In this document: positions 36,535 to 46,962 of the stretch, one piece after another | How the letters are laid out: every line of letters begins with the position of its first letter | Position numbering within the stretch: the stretch's first letter is position 1 | Assembly: GCF_001294465.1 (NCBI RefSeq) | Contig: NZ_LGAA01000019.1 | Coordinates: 1-64,000, forward strand | From: Moellerella wisconsensis ATCC 35017 | GTDB lineage: Bacteria; Pseudomonadota; Gammaproteobacteria; Enterobacterales; Enterobacteriaceae | Reading direction: 5' to 3' | Length of the DNA stretch: 64,000 nt | Position numbers and translations under genes: made by a program | The notes under the pieces: model-generated | Told to the model about the DNA's origin: nothing | The model's input: only the letters and a program-made list of their open reading frames with translations | The model's database searches: none

Positions 36535-37599
36535 ATGAAATCTGCTAGTGATAACATTCTTGCTGTTTCAACTAATTTTATTGAAGTACTGGAGCAAGCC
36601 TCAGCGTTGGCGAAATTAAATAAGCCAGTACTGGTCATCGGAGAACGTGGCACCGGTAAAGAACTGGTAGCTAATCGGCTGCATTATCTCTCCCCACGCT
36701 GGCAAGAAGCATTTGTTTCACTTAACTGCAGCGGATTAAATGATAATCTTCTCGAATCAGAACTTTTTGGCCATGAAGCGGGATCGTTTACTGGCGCACA
36801 AAAAAGACATCAAGGTCGTTTTGAACGTGCGGATGGAGGAACGCTATTTCTCGATGAACTAGCAACAGCGCCACTTTCTGTACAAGAAAAATTGCTACGA
36901 GTCATTGAATACGGAGAATTAGAACGCGTTGGGGGTAGTCAATCACTACGGGTAGATGTGCGCTTAGTTTGTGCAACGAATGCTAATTTACCGCAATTAG
37001 CGGCGGAAGGTCGTTTTCGTGCTGACTTGCTCGATCGATTAGCGTTCGAGGTCATTCGTATACCGCCTTTACGAGATAGAAAACCTGATATTATGTTATT
37101 AGCTGAGCATTTTGCCATTCAGATGATACGCGAATTAGGGCTGCCCTATTTTACTGGTTTCAGTGACTATGCTCAGCAACAATTACTTAGCTATTCATGG
37201 CCCGGTAATGTACGAGAATTAAAAAATGTGATTGAGCGATCGGTATATCGCCACGGCAGCAGTGATACTCAGCTCGATAATATTGTGATCAATCCTTTCG
37301 GTGATGCCTTAGCTCCCGTTGGAGCTTTAGATCTAAAACCGACGACGTCATTATCTCACATGACGTTACCCGACCCAGACTTGTCTAATGCTAACTCACC
37401 TAATACCGACATATCTAACATCGTCTTGCCTCCATTACCTTGTGATCTAAAGCAATGGCAATTGGACTCAGAAAAACAATTTTTAGAGCAAGCACTGATC
37501 CAAAGTCAATACAATCAACGTAAAGCCGCCGAATTATTGCAGCTCAGTTATGATCAATTACGCGGATTAATTAAAAAACATAATTTAAGCGGTAATTAG
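36535..37599 (+). CDS. pspF: psp operon transcriptional activator PspF
   Basis: 354 residues (E. coli 325). It has an AAA+ domain without a regulatory N-terminus: Walker A GERGTGKE (36-43), the sigma-54 contact loop GSFTGA (83-88), GGTLFLDELATAP and SWPGNVRELKNV. The linker between about 255 and 300 is longer than usual and has a loose repeat (DLSNANSPNTDISNI). A Fis-type HTH (QRKAAELLQLSYDQLRGL) closes the protein. It activates pspA from sigma-54 and is restrained by PspA. The loop has Ser where most activators have Ala. Confidence 0.96.
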   Translation: MKSASDNILAVSTNFIEVLEQASALAKLNKPVLVIGERGTGKELVANRLHYLSPRWQEAFVSLNCSGLNDNLLESELFGHEAGSFTGAQKRHQGRFERADGGTLFLDELATAPLSVQEKLLRVIEYGELERVGGSQSLRVDVRLVCATNANLPQLAAEGRFRADLLDRLAFEVIRIPPLRDRKPDIMLLAEHFAIQMIRELGLPYFTGFSDYAQQQLLSYSWPGNVRELKNVIERSVYRHGSSDTQLDNIVINPFGDALAPVGALDLKPTTSLSHMTLPDPDLSNANSPNTDISNIVLPPLPCDLKQWQLDSEKQFLEQALIQSQYNQRKAAELLQLSYDQLRGLIKKHNLSGN

Positions 37600-37861
37600 T
37601 CTATCGATATATCACTGCTCTCAGTGACGAGACAGAGCTTACTTAACCGATTGTTTAGTCGCTGCTTGAAATAAAAGTATTAATTAATATATTGATATTA
37701 TTCAATAAACTCAGAAATCATCGATTTATGCTTAATCAGTAATATTTAGCTAATTTCGCGAGTTAATTATCTATTTTAGTGGGCTAATTTAGTAGGTAAT
37801 TTAGTTAGTAGGTAATTTAGTAAATTAGTTTAGTGAGTTTTGATTTACAAGGCGTGAGAAC
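37600..37861. other. Spacer between pspF and the ryhB terminator
   Basis: About 260 bp, AT-rich. Near 37786-37838 the motif TAGTAGGTAATTTAGT recurs imperfectly. No gene was seen. Confidence 0.5.
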
Positions 37862-37956
37862 AAAAAAAAGCCAGCACCCAAGCTGGCTATAAGAAATACT
37901 GGAAGCAATGTGAGCAATGTCGTGTTGGTTGAAATAACTCAGTTATTCAACCGACA
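37862..37956 (-). ncRNA. ryhB: RyhB small RNA
   Basis: The minus strand carries the RyhB core ACGACATTGCTCACATTGCT followed by TCCAGTATT, essentially identical to E. coli. It ends with the hairpin AGCCAGC/GCTGGCT and a run of eight Ts, again as in E. coli RyhB. A -10 box (TATCAT, 37963-37968) and a Fur box give a start near 37956 and a length of about 95 nt (E. coli about 90). RyhB is made in iron starvation and, with Hfq, represses iron-using proteins such as SodB. The position between pspF and sapA differs from E. coli. Confidence 0.96.
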
Positions 37957-37963
37957 AAGCGAA

Positions 37964-37978
37964 TGATAATGGTTATCA
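37964..37978. promoter_or_regulatory. Fur box over the ryhB promoter
   Basis: TGATAATGGTTATCA matches the 15-bp Fur consensus TGATAATNATTATCA at all but one base. It overlaps the ryhB -10 hexamer, as expected for iron-dependent repression. Confidence 0.9.
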
Positions 37979-38213
37979 ATAGTATTTGTAAAGTGGTTTT
38001 ATGAGAATTTTTCTCATTAAAATTTAATCTATTGAATAACATGGATTTATTTTTTAGAGCATAGCGAATCTCTGTTTATCATCCATCTTCTCAGTATTCA
38101 GTGATTTATTATGCTAAAAAAGAGATAATATCTATTCTCAACATTACGACCAGTTTGGGCAGGCGGCGATTTTACGCTATAATACGGCAACTTAGGTTAA
38201 AGACATCTTATTT

Positions 38214-39896
38214 ATGCGTCATTTGATATATTGGTTCCTTTTCTTATTTACTGCAATATCGCAAGCATTTAGTGGTTCCACATCGCTTGATAATATGACT
38301 GCGAATACGGTACCTCGCGATATCCGCACAAAAGGTTTTGTTTACTGTGTCAATGGCATAGTCACCACCTTTAATCCGCAGCTGGCCAGTAATGGTTTAA
38401 TTATTGACCCGCTAGGTGCGCAAATTTATGACCGCCTTCTTGATGTGGATACCTTTACCTATCGCCTCACTCCTGAGCTTGCCTCGCGCTGGGAAATAAC
38501 CGATAACGGCGCTACTTATCGGCTGCATTTGCGCCCAGATGTTGAATTTCAAACCACTGAGTGGTTTACGCCCAGCCGTAAAATGAACGCTGATGATGTG
38601 ATATTTAGTTTTGCCCGCATGTTCGAGAAAGACCATCCATATCACTACATTAATGGTGGCCGCTATCCCTATTTTGACAGTTTGCAATTTGCTGAAAGTG
38701 TGCAAAGTATCCGTAAAATCGATAACTTGACTGTCGAATTTAAATTAAAGTCTCCTGATGCTTCATTCTTATGGCATTTAGCCACTCACTATGCGCCGAT
38801 CCTTTCCGCTGAATATGCGGAAAAACTAGCCCTACAAAATCGCCAAGAGCTCATTGACTGGCGTCCTGTAGGTACCGGGCCTTTTATGCTTGATGATTAT
38901 CAATCTGGACAATTTGTTAAATTACAGCGGAATAGAGCCTATTGGAAAGGTGAACCTCGTATGGAAGAGGTAGTAATTGATATGGGTGCGGGGGGAACTG
39001 GCAGAATTTCTAAATTATTAACCGGCGAATGTGATGTGCTGGCCTATCCTGCCGCCAGCCAGCTTAAAGTACTGCGTAATGACCCTCGTTTGCGTTTATC
39101 GATGCGTTCAAGTATGAATATCGCCTATTTAGCCTTTAATACTAATAAGCCCCCTCTTAATCAGCTAAAAGTACGTCAAGCTATTGCCTATGCCATCAAT
39201 AATGAACGTCTAATGCAATCAATTTATTACGGAACGGCAGAAACTGCGGCATCAATTTTACCAAGAGCATCATGGGCGTATGATAACCAAGCACAAGTTA
39301 CCGACTACAATCCGCAACGAGCTAAACAGATTTTGACCGAGCTGGGATTAAACAGTTTAAAATTGGATTTATGGGTTCCTGTCAGCTCTCAATCTTTTAA
39401 TCCTAGCCCATTAAAAATGGCTGAATTAATTCAAGCAGATTTAGCACAAGTTGGGATTACCATGAATATTCGCCCGGTTGAAGGTCGTTTTTTAGAGAAT
39501 CAATTAATGGATCGCGCACACGATATGACGCTAGCGGGTTGGTCAACAGACAGTAATGATCCCGACAGCTTTTTCCGTCCATTATTAAGCTGTGCAGCGA
39601 TTAACTCACAAACTAATTTAAGCCATTGGTGTGATCCGGTATTTGATGAGATTCTGCATAAAGCGTTATTAACTCAGCAATTAGCTGCACGTATTGATTA
39701 TTATCATCAAGCACAGGCTATCTTAGCGCAAGACTTACCGATTTTACCGCTGGCCTATTCTTTGCGATTACAAGCCTATCGCTATGATATGAAAGGATTA
39801 GTAATCAGTGCCTTTGGTAATGCTTCTTTTGCTGGCGCTTATCGTGATCTTGGCGATGAAACTGAAGATAAAAAGACCGAAGGGATACAGCCATGA
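38214..39896 (+). CDS. sapA: Peptide ABC transporter substrate-binding protein SapA
   Basis: 560 residues (E. coli 547), an OppA/DppA-type periplasmic protein with a signal peptide ([20 protein letters not shown]). [32 protein letters not shown] and [18 protein letters not shown] are family motifs. SapA binds cationic antimicrobial peptides or haem in some species; in E. coli the system also affects putrescine export. First gene of sapABCDF, overlapping sapB by four bases. The ryhB promoter is divergent upstream. Confidence 0.94.
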   Translation: MRHLIYWFLFLFTAISQAFSGSTSLDNMTANTVPRDIRTKGFVYCVNGIVTTFNPQLASNGLIIDPLGAQIYDRLLDVDTFTYRLTPELASRWEITDNGATYRLHLRPDVEFQTTEWFTPSRKMNADDVIFSFARMFEKDHPYHYINGGRYPYFDSLQFAESVQSIRKIDNLTVEFKLKSPDASFLWHLATHYAPILSAEYAEKLALQNRQELIDWRPVGTGPFMLDDYQSGQFVKLQRNRAYWKGEPRMEEVVIDMGAGGTGRISKLLTGECDVLAYPAASQLKVLRNDPRLRLSMRSSMNIAYLAFNTNKPPLNQLKVRQAIAYAINNERLMQSIYYGTAETAASILPRASWAYDNQAQVTDYNPQRAKQILTELGLNSLKLDLWVPVSSQSFNPSPLKMAELIQADLAQVGITMNIRPVEGRFLENQLMDRAHDMTLAGWSTDSNDPDSFFRPLLSCAAINSQTNLSHWCDPVFDEILHKALLTQQLAARIDYYHQAQAILAQDLPILPLAYSLRLQAYRYDMKGLVISAFGNASFAGAYRDLGDETEDKKTEGIQP

Positions 39897-40858
39897 TTAT
39901 CTATTCACTGCGGCGCTTTTTACTGCTGCTAGTGACACTGTTCTTTTTGTCACTGGTAAGCTTTAGCCTAAGTTATTTTACCCCGAATGCTCCTTTAAGT
40001 GGCGCGTCTTTATTTGATGCTTATGGCTTCTATTTCAATGGATTAATTCATTGGGATTTTGGGGTATCCAGTATTAACGGCGAACCCATCACCGAACAAT
40101 TAAAAGATACCTTCCCTGCCACCATGGAACTGTGTATTTTAGCCTTTATGCTAGCCTTAGTGATTGGTATTCCTCTCGGTATTATTGCTGCCTTCTGGCG
40201 TAATAAACCGATAGATTTTGCCATCAGTACCTTTGCTTTAGTCGGGTTTTCTATCCCCGTATTTGTGCTAGCGCTGCTGCTAACCTTATTTTTCTCATTA
40301 CGATTAGGCTGGCTACCCGTGTCTGGGCGTATTGATTTATTGTATAATTTAGATACCGTCACTGGTTTTGCTCTTATTGATGCATGGTTATCTGACTCTC
40401 CATATAGAAACCAGATGATTATCAATGTATTAGAACACATGATATTACCTGTTTTAACGCTGGCATTAGCTCCATTAACCGAGGTGATCCGCTTAGTTCG
40501 TAATAGTACAGAAGAAGTCGCTAGCGAAAACTATATTAAAGCCGCAGCTACGCGTGGACTATCACGCTTAACCATTATTCGTCGCCATGTATTGCATAAT
40601 GCTATTCCCCCAGTTATCCCTAAACTTGGATTGCAATTTTCGACCATGCTCACATTAGCTATGGTTACCGAGTTGGTGTTTAACTGGCCAGGATTAGGTC
40701 GTTGGTTAGTTGCTGCCATTCGCCAGCAGGATTATTCGGCTATTTCTGCTGGTGTGATGGTAATTGGTGCGTTAGTCATAACGGTTAATGTCCTGTCGGA
40801 TATTTTAGGGGCCATGATGGATCCTCTAAAACATAAGGATTGGTATGTCCTCAGATAA
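39893..40858 (+). CDS. sapB: Sap ABC transporter permease SapB
   Basis: 321 residues, the E. coli length, with six membrane helices of the DppB type. The cytoplasmic EAA loop ([20 protein letters not shown]) contacts the ATPases. The ATG overlaps the sapA stop (ATGA) and its 3' end overlaps sapC by 14 bp. Confidence 0.95.
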   Translation: MIIYSLRRFLLLLVTLFFLSLVSFSLSYFTPNAPLSGASLFDAYGFYFNGLIHWDFGVSSINGEPITEQLKDTFPATMELCILAFMLALVIGIPLGIIAAFWRNKPIDFAISTFALVGFSIPVFVLALLLTLFFSLRLGWLPVSGRIDLLYNLDTVTGFALIDAWLSDSPYRNQMIINVLEHMILPVLTLALAPLTEVIRLVRNSTEEVASENYIKAAATRGLSRLTIIRRHVLHNAIPPVIPKLGLQFSTMLTLAMVTELVFNWPGLGRWLVAAIRQQDYSAISAGVMVIGALVITVNVLSDILGAMMDPLKHKDWYVLR

Positions 40859-41735
40859 TTTTTATCGCGAACAAAAAATGCCTTCACCGGCACGTGTTGT
40901 GTGGAATTTATTTTCTTCCGATGTGGTGTCGATGATTGGTTTTTATGGCGTATTATTATTACTGCTGTTGACCTTTTTTGGCAGCTATATTGCGCCTTAT
41001 GTTATCGACCAACAATTTTTAGGCTATCAACTGATCCCACCGTCTTGGTCGCATTATGGCAACGTAGCGTTTTTTTTAGGGACTGATGATTTAGGCCGCG
41101 ATATTTTAAGCCGCTTATTAATTGGGACCAAATCCACTTTCGGCTCCGCGATTATTGTCACCTTCGCAGCAACTGTCGTTGGATTAGTATTAGGCTGCTT
41201 AGCAGGCATGAGCCACGGAATTAAATCAGCAATTTTAAATCACATTTTAGATACCTTATTATCGATTCCATCCTTATTACTGGCAATTATTGTGGTGGCC
41301 TTTGTCGGCGCTAGTTTAGAGCATGCCATGCTAGCGATTTGGTTGGCCTTAATTCCAAGAATGGTTCGAACGCTATATATTGCAGTGCATGATGAACTGG
41401 ATAAAGAATATATTGTCGCCGCACGACTGGACGGCGCATCTAATATCTATATTCTGTGGTATACCGTACTACCAAATATTACGCCTATCTTAGTGACTGA
41501 ATTAACTCGAGCTCTTTCGATCGCAATTTTAGATATCGCCGCACTCGGATTTTTAGATTTAGGCGCTCAACTTCCCTCTTCTGAATGGGGAGCGATGCTC
41601 GGCGATACGCTGGAATTAATATATGTCGCCCCTTGGGCAGTTATCCTACCTGGTGCAGCTATCATGATCAGCGTATTACTGGTTAATCTATTGGGTGATG
41701 GTTTACATCGAGCTATTAATGCGGGAGTGGAATAA
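40845..41735 (+). CDS. sapC: Sap ABC transporter permease SapC
   Basis: 296 residues, the E. coli length, DppC-type permease with an N-terminal helix and five more. [18 protein letters not shown] and the EAA-type loop [18 protein letters not shown] are typical. It pairs with SapB to form the channel. It overlaps sapB by 14 bp and sapD by one. Confidence 0.95.
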   Translation: MSSDNFYREQKMPSPARVVWNLFSSDVVSMIGFYGVLLLLLLTFFGSYIAPYVIDQQFLGYQLIPPSWSHYGNVAFFLGTDDLGRDILSRLLIGTKSTFGSAIIVTFAATVVGLVLGCLAGMSHGIKSAILNHILDTLLSIPSLLLAIIVVAFVGASLEHAMLAIWLALIPRMVRTLYIAVHDELDKEYIVAARLDGASNIYILWYTVLPNITPILVTELTRALSIAILDIAALGFLDLGAQLPSSEWGAMLGDTLELIYVAPWAVILPGAAIMISVLLVNLLGDGLHRAINAGVE

Positions 41736-42727
41736 TGCCGCTACTTGATATTCGCAATCTAACGATTGAATTTATGACGGCGAACGGCCCTGTCAAAGCC
41801 GTGGAAAGCGTCTCTATCACGTTATCAGAAGGTGAAGTCCGTGGCTTAGTTGGCGAATCAGGTTCAGGTAAAAGCTTAATAGCTAAAGCTATTAGTGGTG
41901 TGACTAAAGACAACTTGCGGGTAACTGCTGACCGTTTTCGATTCCAAGATATTGATCTACTTAAACTTAGCCCACGTAAACGGCGTAAGCTGATCGGGCA
42001 TAATATTTCGATGATTTTCCAAGAACCGCAATCCTGTTTAGATCCTGCAGAAAGTATTGGAAAGCAGTTGATTCAATCCATTCCGGGTTGGACCTATAAA
42101 GGCCGCTGGTGGCAACGCTTTAACTGGCGTAAGCGCCGAGCTATTGAATTATTACATCGCGTTGGAATTAAAGATCACCAAGATATCATGCGCAGTTATC
42201 CGTATGAATTAACCGAAGGTGAATGCCAAAAAGTGATGATTGCCATTGCTATCGCTAATCAACCTCGATTATTAATTGCCGATGAACCGACGAATGCGAT
42301 GGAGCCAACGACTCAAGCACAGATTTTTCGTCTGCTAGATAAACTTAATCAAAACAATAACATGACTATTTTGCTGATCAGCCATGATCTGCAAATTATG
42401 TCAAAATTGGTCGACCGTATTAATGTTCTTTATTGTGGACAAACGGTAGAAAGCGCTACTCCGAATGATCTATTAACGCGCCCGCATCATCCCTATACCC
42501 AAGCATTAATTCGTGCAATTCCTGATTTTGAAAGCCCTATTCCGCATAAAGGTCGGTTAAATACTTTGTCTGGCGCTATTCCTTCATTAGAGCATCTGCC
42601 CATAGGTTGTCGGCTAGGGCCACGCTGCCCATACGCTCAAAAAACCTGTATCGTTGCTCCGCCGCTACGTAACGTAAGAAATCATGCTTTTGCCTGTCAT
42701 TTTCCGCTCAATACCGAGGAAAGCTGA
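41735..42727 (+). CDS. sapD: Sap ABC transporter ATP-binding protein SapD
   Basis: 330 residues, the E. coli length. Walker A GESGSGKS, Walker [14 protein letters not shown], and a C-terminal oligopeptide-transporter domain with [14 protein letters not shown]. The ABC signature is LTEGE rather than LSGGQ, a deviation also present in E. coli SapD. In E. coli SapD also supports Trk potassium uptake. Coupled to sapC and sapF by one-base overlaps. Confidence 0.95.
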   Translation: MPLLDIRNLTIEFMTANGPVKAVESVSITLSEGEVRGLVGESGSGKSLIAKAISGVTKDNLRVTADRFRFQDIDLLKLSPRKRRKLIGHNISMIFQEPQSCLDPAESIGKQLIQSIPGWTYKGRWWQRFNWRKRRAIELLHRVGIKDHQDIMRSYPYELTEGECQKVMIAIAIANQPRLLIADEPTNAMEPTTQAQIFRLLDKLNQNNNMTILLISHDLQIMSKLVDRINVLYCGQTVESATPNDLLTRPHHPYTQALIRAIPDFESPIPHKGRLNTLSGAIPSLEHLPIGCRLGPRCPYAQKTCIVAPPLRNVRNHAFACHFPLNTEES

Positions 42728-43536
42728 TGATTGAAACTCTGCTTGAAGTCAGAGATCTGACCAAAACTTTTCGCTTTCGTACCGGATTATTTAAGCGACA
42801 CCAGCTTGAAGCGGTCAAACCTGTAAGCTTTAATCTGCAAGCAGGTCAAACTTTAGCTATTATTGGTGCTAATGGTTCGGGGAAATCTACTCTTGCACGC
42901 ATGTTATCCGGTGTAACTGAACCTACCTCTGGAAAAATTTTTATTAATAATCATCAGCTAGAATATGGCGATTATGGTTACCGGAGCCAGAGGATCCGTA
43001 TGATTTTTCAAGACCCTAGTACCTCACTCAATCCGCGACAACGTATCGGGCAAACACTGGAAAATCCGCTAAAATTAAATACCGATTTAACAGCCAGTGA
43101 ACGCCAAAAACGGATTATTGAAACCCTACGGCAGGTGGGCTTGTTATCTGATCACGCCGAATATTATCCTCATATGCTAGCAGCAGGGCAGAAACAGCGC
43201 ATTGCTCTCGCACGCGCGTTGATTTTACAGCCCGAAATTATTATTGCTGATGAAGCATTGGCATCTCTGGATATGTCAATGCGCTCACAAATTATTAATC
43301 TAATGCTAGAATTGCAGGAAAAACATGGAATTGCTTATATTTATGTCACTCAGCACCTAGGCATGATGAAACATATCAGCGATAAAGTTTTAGTTATGGA
43401 TAAGGGCGAAGTAGTCGAAAGAGGAAATACTGCCGAGGTGTTAGCCGCCCCACTGCATGAAGTGACACGTAAATTGATCGAAAGCCACTTTGGCGAGCCA
43501 CTATCTATTGAAGCATGGCGACAAGATACAGTGTAA
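42727..43536 (+). CDS. sapF: Sap ABC transporter ATP-binding protein SapF
   Basis: 269 residues (E. coli 268). Walker A GANGSGKS, a degenerate signature MLAAGQKQRIALARA, and Walker B IIIADEALASLD, the same departures as E. coli SapF. It forms the ATPase pair with SapD and is the last sap gene. No strong terminator follows before fabI. Confidence 0.95.
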   Translation: MIETLLEVRDLTKTFRFRTGLFKRHQLEAVKPVSFNLQAGQTLAIIGANGSGKSTLARMLSGVTEPTSGKIFINNHQLEYGDYGYRSQRIRMIFQDPSTSLNPRQRIGQTLENPLKLNTDLTASERQKRIIETLRQVGLLSDHAEYYPHMLAAGQKQRIALARALILQPEIIIADEALASLDMSMRSQIINLMLELQEKHGIAYIYVTQHLGMMKHISDKVLVMDKGEVVERGNTAEVLAAPLHEVTRKLIESHFGEPLSIEAWRQDTV

Positions 43537-43622
43537 ATTTATCAGTGACTGCTCCGAGCAGACACGCAGATTGCACTTCTGTATCAAATACATGTTAAAA
43601 TAATATTTGATAAAATAATTAG

Positions 43623-43661
43623 ATTTATTAACTAGGTTTATTAACTAGATTTATTAACTAC
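43623..43661. repeat. Triple 13-bp tandem repeat upstream of fabI
   Basis: Three copies of RTTTATTAACTAS (ATTTATTAACTAG, GTTTATTAACTAG, ATTTATTAACTAC) end 80 bp before the fabI ATG. They may be regulator sites or a chance microsatellite in AT-rich DNA. Confidence 0.85.
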
Positions 43662-43740
43662 AAAACGTGTAATTCTATTCAAGACCATGGGTCTTCTGAT
43701 ATATTCGCGTTTTTAATCGAAAATATACAAGGATAATGCT

Positions 43741-44529
43741 ATGGGTTTTTTAACCGGCAAACGCATTCTGATCACTGGTGTTGCCAGTAAATTATCAATC
43801 GCATATGGTATTGCGCAAGCCATGCGCGACCAAGGCGCTGAACTCGCGTTCACCTATCAAAATGACAAATTAAAACCGCGTGTTGAAGGCTTTGCCGCCG
43901 CATTGGATTCCTCTATCGTTCTCGAATGTGACGTTGCTGACGATGCAAGCATCGAAACGATGTTTGCTGAATTAGGAAAATCCTGGCCAAAATTTGATGG
44001 TTTCGTTCACTCAATTGGCTTCGCCCCTGCGGACCAATTAGACGGTGATTATGTTGATGCTGTCACCCGTGAAGGATTCAAAATTGCCCATGATATCAGC
44101 GCATACAGCTTTGTCGCGATGGCTAAAGCCTGCCGCCCTATGTTAACGCCTGATGCTTCATTACTTACTCTGACTTACTTAGGTGCTGAACGCGCAATTC
44201 CTAACTATAACGTAATGGGTCTGGCGAAAGCCTCTTTAGAAGCCAACGTACGTTATATGGCAAATGCGATGGGCCCTCAGGGAATTCGTGTTAATGCTGT
44301 ATCTGCGGGACCTATCCGTACATTAGCCGCTTCAGGTATTAAAGATTTCCGTAAAATGCTGGCACATTGTGAAGCTGTTACCCCTATTCGTCGTACCGTA
44401 ACGATTGAAGATGTGGGTAATACAGCGGCATTTTTATGCTCAAATCTAGCTGCGGGGATCACCGGTGAAGTAGTTCATGTTGATGGCGGTTTCAGCATCG
44501 CCGCAATGAACGAACTGGAACTAAAATAA
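43741..44529 (+). CDS. fabI: Enoyl-ACP reductase (NADH)
   Basis: 262 residues, the E. coli length. The catalytic pair Y156 and K163 ([11 protein letters not shown]) and the [13 protein letters not shown] cofactor segment are intact. It carries out the last reduction in fatty-acid elongation and is the triclosan target. AAGGATAATGCT lies before the ATG. It follows sapF, as in E. coli, and has its own terminator. Confidence 0.97.
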   Translation: MGFLTGKRILITGVASKLSIAYGIAQAMRDQGAELAFTYQNDKLKPRVEGFAAALDSSIVLECDVADDASIETMFAELGKSWPKFDGFVHSIGFAPADQLDGDYVDAVTREGFKIAHDISAYSFVAMAKACRPMLTPDASLLTLTYLGAERAIPNYNVMGLAKASLEANVRYMANAMGPQGIRVNAVSAGPIRTLAASGIKDFRKMLAHCEAVTPIRRTVTIEDVGNTAAFLCSNLAAGITGEVVHVDGGFSIAAMNELELK

Positions 44530-44545
44530 TTTCTATTCACTAAAT

Positions 44546-44591
44546 AAAAATCCCCGCCGATGAGAACAATTCTTTAGGTGGGGATTTTTAT
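44546..44591. terminator. Rho-independent terminator of fabI
   Basis: AAAAATCCCCGCC pairs with GGTGGGGATTTTT (offset by one base in the stem) around a 20-nt loop. A- and T-runs on both sides make it bidirectional, so it may also stop the converging fimbrial transcript. Confidence 0.88.
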
Positions 44592-44729
44592 GCTAGCGAT
44601 ATAAATCAGATATTTAATGATATCCTAACATTCTCTCTTTCATGCTATTTCTGACACTCAATTTAAAACTATTTAATACTTCTTTTAGGATTTGTCATCT
44701 CATATTCTTATAAACGAATAACTCGCACA

Positions 44730-45794
44730 TCACTGATAAGAATAAGTTAAACCAATCATCGCCTTAGCTGATCCAGTCTTAAATGTTTCTTCCGGTTTCC
44801 TTACATAGCTGAAACCTATAGTAAAGCTCATCGGATTGTTTTTATCTGCAGTTCCAGAACGCTGTACATAATATTTTTGCTGTCCAGGGATACCCGCAGC
44901 AGAACCATCAGGCCCAAATAAAAATCGCTGGTCACTTCCACCAGTGACAACAAAACCAACCCCGGATGCAGTTGAATCAGGGGTTAAATTTGCGACATTG
45001 GTTTTATTAGTTGTATCAGTTAAATCAACAAAAGAGACCAAAACGTCAATATTAGGATCACATTGTAATGAAAATGTTTGTTTTTTCATTCCTATATTGA
45101 CTGATGCATCAGAATTCTCAATAGAACTCGCTGGGATCTTATCCATATCTAATGTCATTACTTTAGTCGTTGGCTCACAACTAGTAACGGTAGCATTAAC
45201 AGTAATAGTATTATACTGTATATTGGTTGCTTCTTGTGCTTTTCCCGTTTCATCGAAGCAAACATAGCGATACATTATTTTTGACGGTAAAGCAATACTC
45301 CCCACAATTCTATCAGGACCTTTATAAATATAAACACCGACAGTAACAGCCTTTGGCGAAGATATACGCGAGCTATTATTTACACTCCCTTGCCAAACCG
45401 TAGTTGTCGTAGCGGGCAAAGGTCGAAAGCTATCTGTAGTATAACTAAATCCTCCCAATGGGGAGAATGAGAATCCAGAAACTCCAGTTTCAAATAAATT
45501 AATCACTGGATGCGCACTAGTAGCTTGGTATGTTTGTCCGGTCCATGGTGCAATAGGCTCATAATCTATTCTACTCAGCGTATATTCAATATCACTATTA
45601 TTACAGATTTTTATACCGGCCCTAGAACCGGAGTTTGCAATAACAGAGCCATAAGTTGTTCTATCGGCAGGACCTGAAATATTAATAGTACCAAGATAAT
45701 TCGTATTATAAGTAACTTCTGGCATAGCAAAAGAATAGCTCATTTGTAATAACATAATAAAGAATGTTATATATTTTATATTAAAAATTTGCAT
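44730..45794 (-). CDS. Fimbrial tip adhesin-like protein
   Basis: 354 residues with a signal peptide (MQIFNIKYITFFIMLLQMSY...SFA). An N-terminal region of about 170 residues (putative receptor domain) has no clear relative. A C-terminal pilin domain begins near VNATVTSCEP and ends IGLTYSYQ, with paired cysteines and a penultimate aromatic. This two-domain plan is that of FimH-type adhesins. It is the last gene of the fimbrial operon. Its GC content is visibly higher than its neighbours'. The receptor is unknown. Confidence 0.75.
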   Translation of the reverse strand: MQIFNIKYITFFIMLLQMSYSFAMPEVTYNTNYLGTINISGPADRTTYGSVIANSGSRAGIKICNNSDIEYTLSRIDYEPIAPWTGQTYQATSAHPVINLFETGVSGFSFSPLGGFSYTTDSFRPLPATTTTVWQGSVNNSSRISSPKAVTVGVYIYKGPDRIVGSIALPSKIMYRYVCFDETGKAQEATNIQYNTITVNATVTSCEPTTKVMTLDMDKIPASSIENSDASVNIGMKKQTFSLQCDPNIDVLVSFVDLTDTTNKTNVANLTPDSTASGVGFVVTGGSDQRFLFGPDGSAAGIPGQQKYYVQRSGTADKNNPMSFTIGFSYVRKPEETFKTGSAKAMIGLTYSYQ

Positions 45795-45809
45795 ATTTTA
45801 ATCCTAAAT

Positions 45810-46451
45810 TTATTTATACGATAAGTTTATTACCTTTACTACATCATTATTTTCATTATAGAAATTAACAAATAAATCACAGAGGCTTGAGTTACATATA
45901 TTATTTAATGCGAATTTATCATTAGGTGAAATATTAAATATTTTTTCATTTTCAGAGATTTTTTTATTTGAAATTGAGATAGTAAATACATATTTAGACT
46001 TATTGAATAAAAAATATTGATTATTTTCTTTTACTATATTAATTAATTTAAAATCACTCTCTTTTAACTCTGCATGACGAAATATTAATTTAAAATGACT
46101 TCTTATGGCTAAAGATACGGAGGATATATTATTATCAAACTCTGATTTCGGTATTGCTATAATTATTAAATTTATAATTTTATCTGTATGATAATTTAAT
46201 TTATTAGTTGGAATAATAGTTATATTTTTACTACTATTCTTTGAAATCAAGAATAAAGGTGGGGAAATAATAAAATTATTATCATCTATCTCACTCTTTA
46301 TCAGGTATTCATTCTCATTATCATTAATTATTTTAATATTGGTATACTTATCATCTTGGTTTATAGTAAATCTAGTTCCAACAATAGTGACTCCGCTAAA
46401 TGCAGTGTTCACAAATAAAATAAAAAAAACTATTATAGCTTTATTAATCAT
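45810..46451 (-). CDS. Second fimbrial chaperone, strongly diverged
   Basis: About 213 residues with a signal peptide (MINKAIIVFFILFVNTAFSG). The PapD/FimC pattern is still visible: TRFTINQDDKYTNIKI, FIISPPLFLISKNSSKNITI and the chain LAIRSHFKLIFRHAEL. The conserved Arg of the pilin-binding cleft is present (VGTRF), and Lys in PKSEF may be its partner. The frame opens at 46472; the ATG at 46451 overlaps the previous stop and has GAG eight bases upstream. Extremely rich in Asn, Ile and Lys. Confidence 0.75.
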   Translation of the reverse strand: MINKAIIVFFILFVNTAFSGVTIVGTRFTINQDDKYTNIKIINDNENEYLIKSEIDDNNFIISPPLFLISKNSSKNITIIPTNKLNYHTDKIINLIIIAIPKSEFDNNISSVSLAIRSHFKLIFRHAELKESDFKLINIVKENNQYFLFNKSKYVFTISISNKKISENEKIFNISPNDKFALNNICNSSLCDLFVNFYNENNDVVKVINLSYK

Positions 46452-46962
46452 AAGATATCTCAAAATTAACAATACTTGTTATTTTTCCTGGAGATGAATC
46501 CTGGCTAGTTTTAATATAATAAGCAAAAAAATAAAATGTATTATAAATTTCATCATGATTTATATTAAGTGATATTTTGTTGTTTTTTATATCAATATTA
46601 TTTTTATTAACATCATATATCCCTATAGATACTGATTTTGCTCCTTCATTTGTATTATTATTATTTTTGAGTAAGTTATTCATTATTGCATCACTTTCTC
46701 CTGTAAATTTAATATATGCAGTAGAGATATTTGCAGGACAATCTTCTAGACTTATTGTAAAAGGAGTTTCTCCAAATGGAATTCCTACTTTTTTATCTCT
46801 TAAATCGTTTGATCCTAATGTAATCGTTAAATCTGATAAGTTTTTTGAAATTGTACAACTTTTCTCAATAACATTCGTATTAATATTAATAGTTACTCGA
46901 TCACTCATACTTAATCTTGGAAAGATAAATAATGTAAAAAAAAATAAGGCTATTTTATTCAT
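46444..46962 (-). CDS. Minor fimbrial subunit
   Basis: About 172 residues with a signal peptide (MNKIALFFFTLFIFPRLSMS). The mature part has the pilin cysteine pair (KSCTIS and LEDCPANI) and ends VNFEISYD with the beta-zipper aromatic. It is assembled by the chaperone-usher route. The ATG at 46962 overlaps the stop of the preceding pilin gene; the longer open frame from 47010 lies inside that gene. AT-rich. Confidence 0.8.
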   Translation of the reverse strand: MNKIALFFFTLFIFPRLSMSDRVTININTNVIEKSCTISKNLSDLTITLGSNDLRDKKVGIPFGETPFTISLEDCPANISTAYIKFTGESDAIMNNLLKNNNNTNEGAKSVSIGIYDVNKNNIDIKNNKISLNINHDEIYNTFYFFAYYIKTSQDSSPGKITSIVNFEISYD

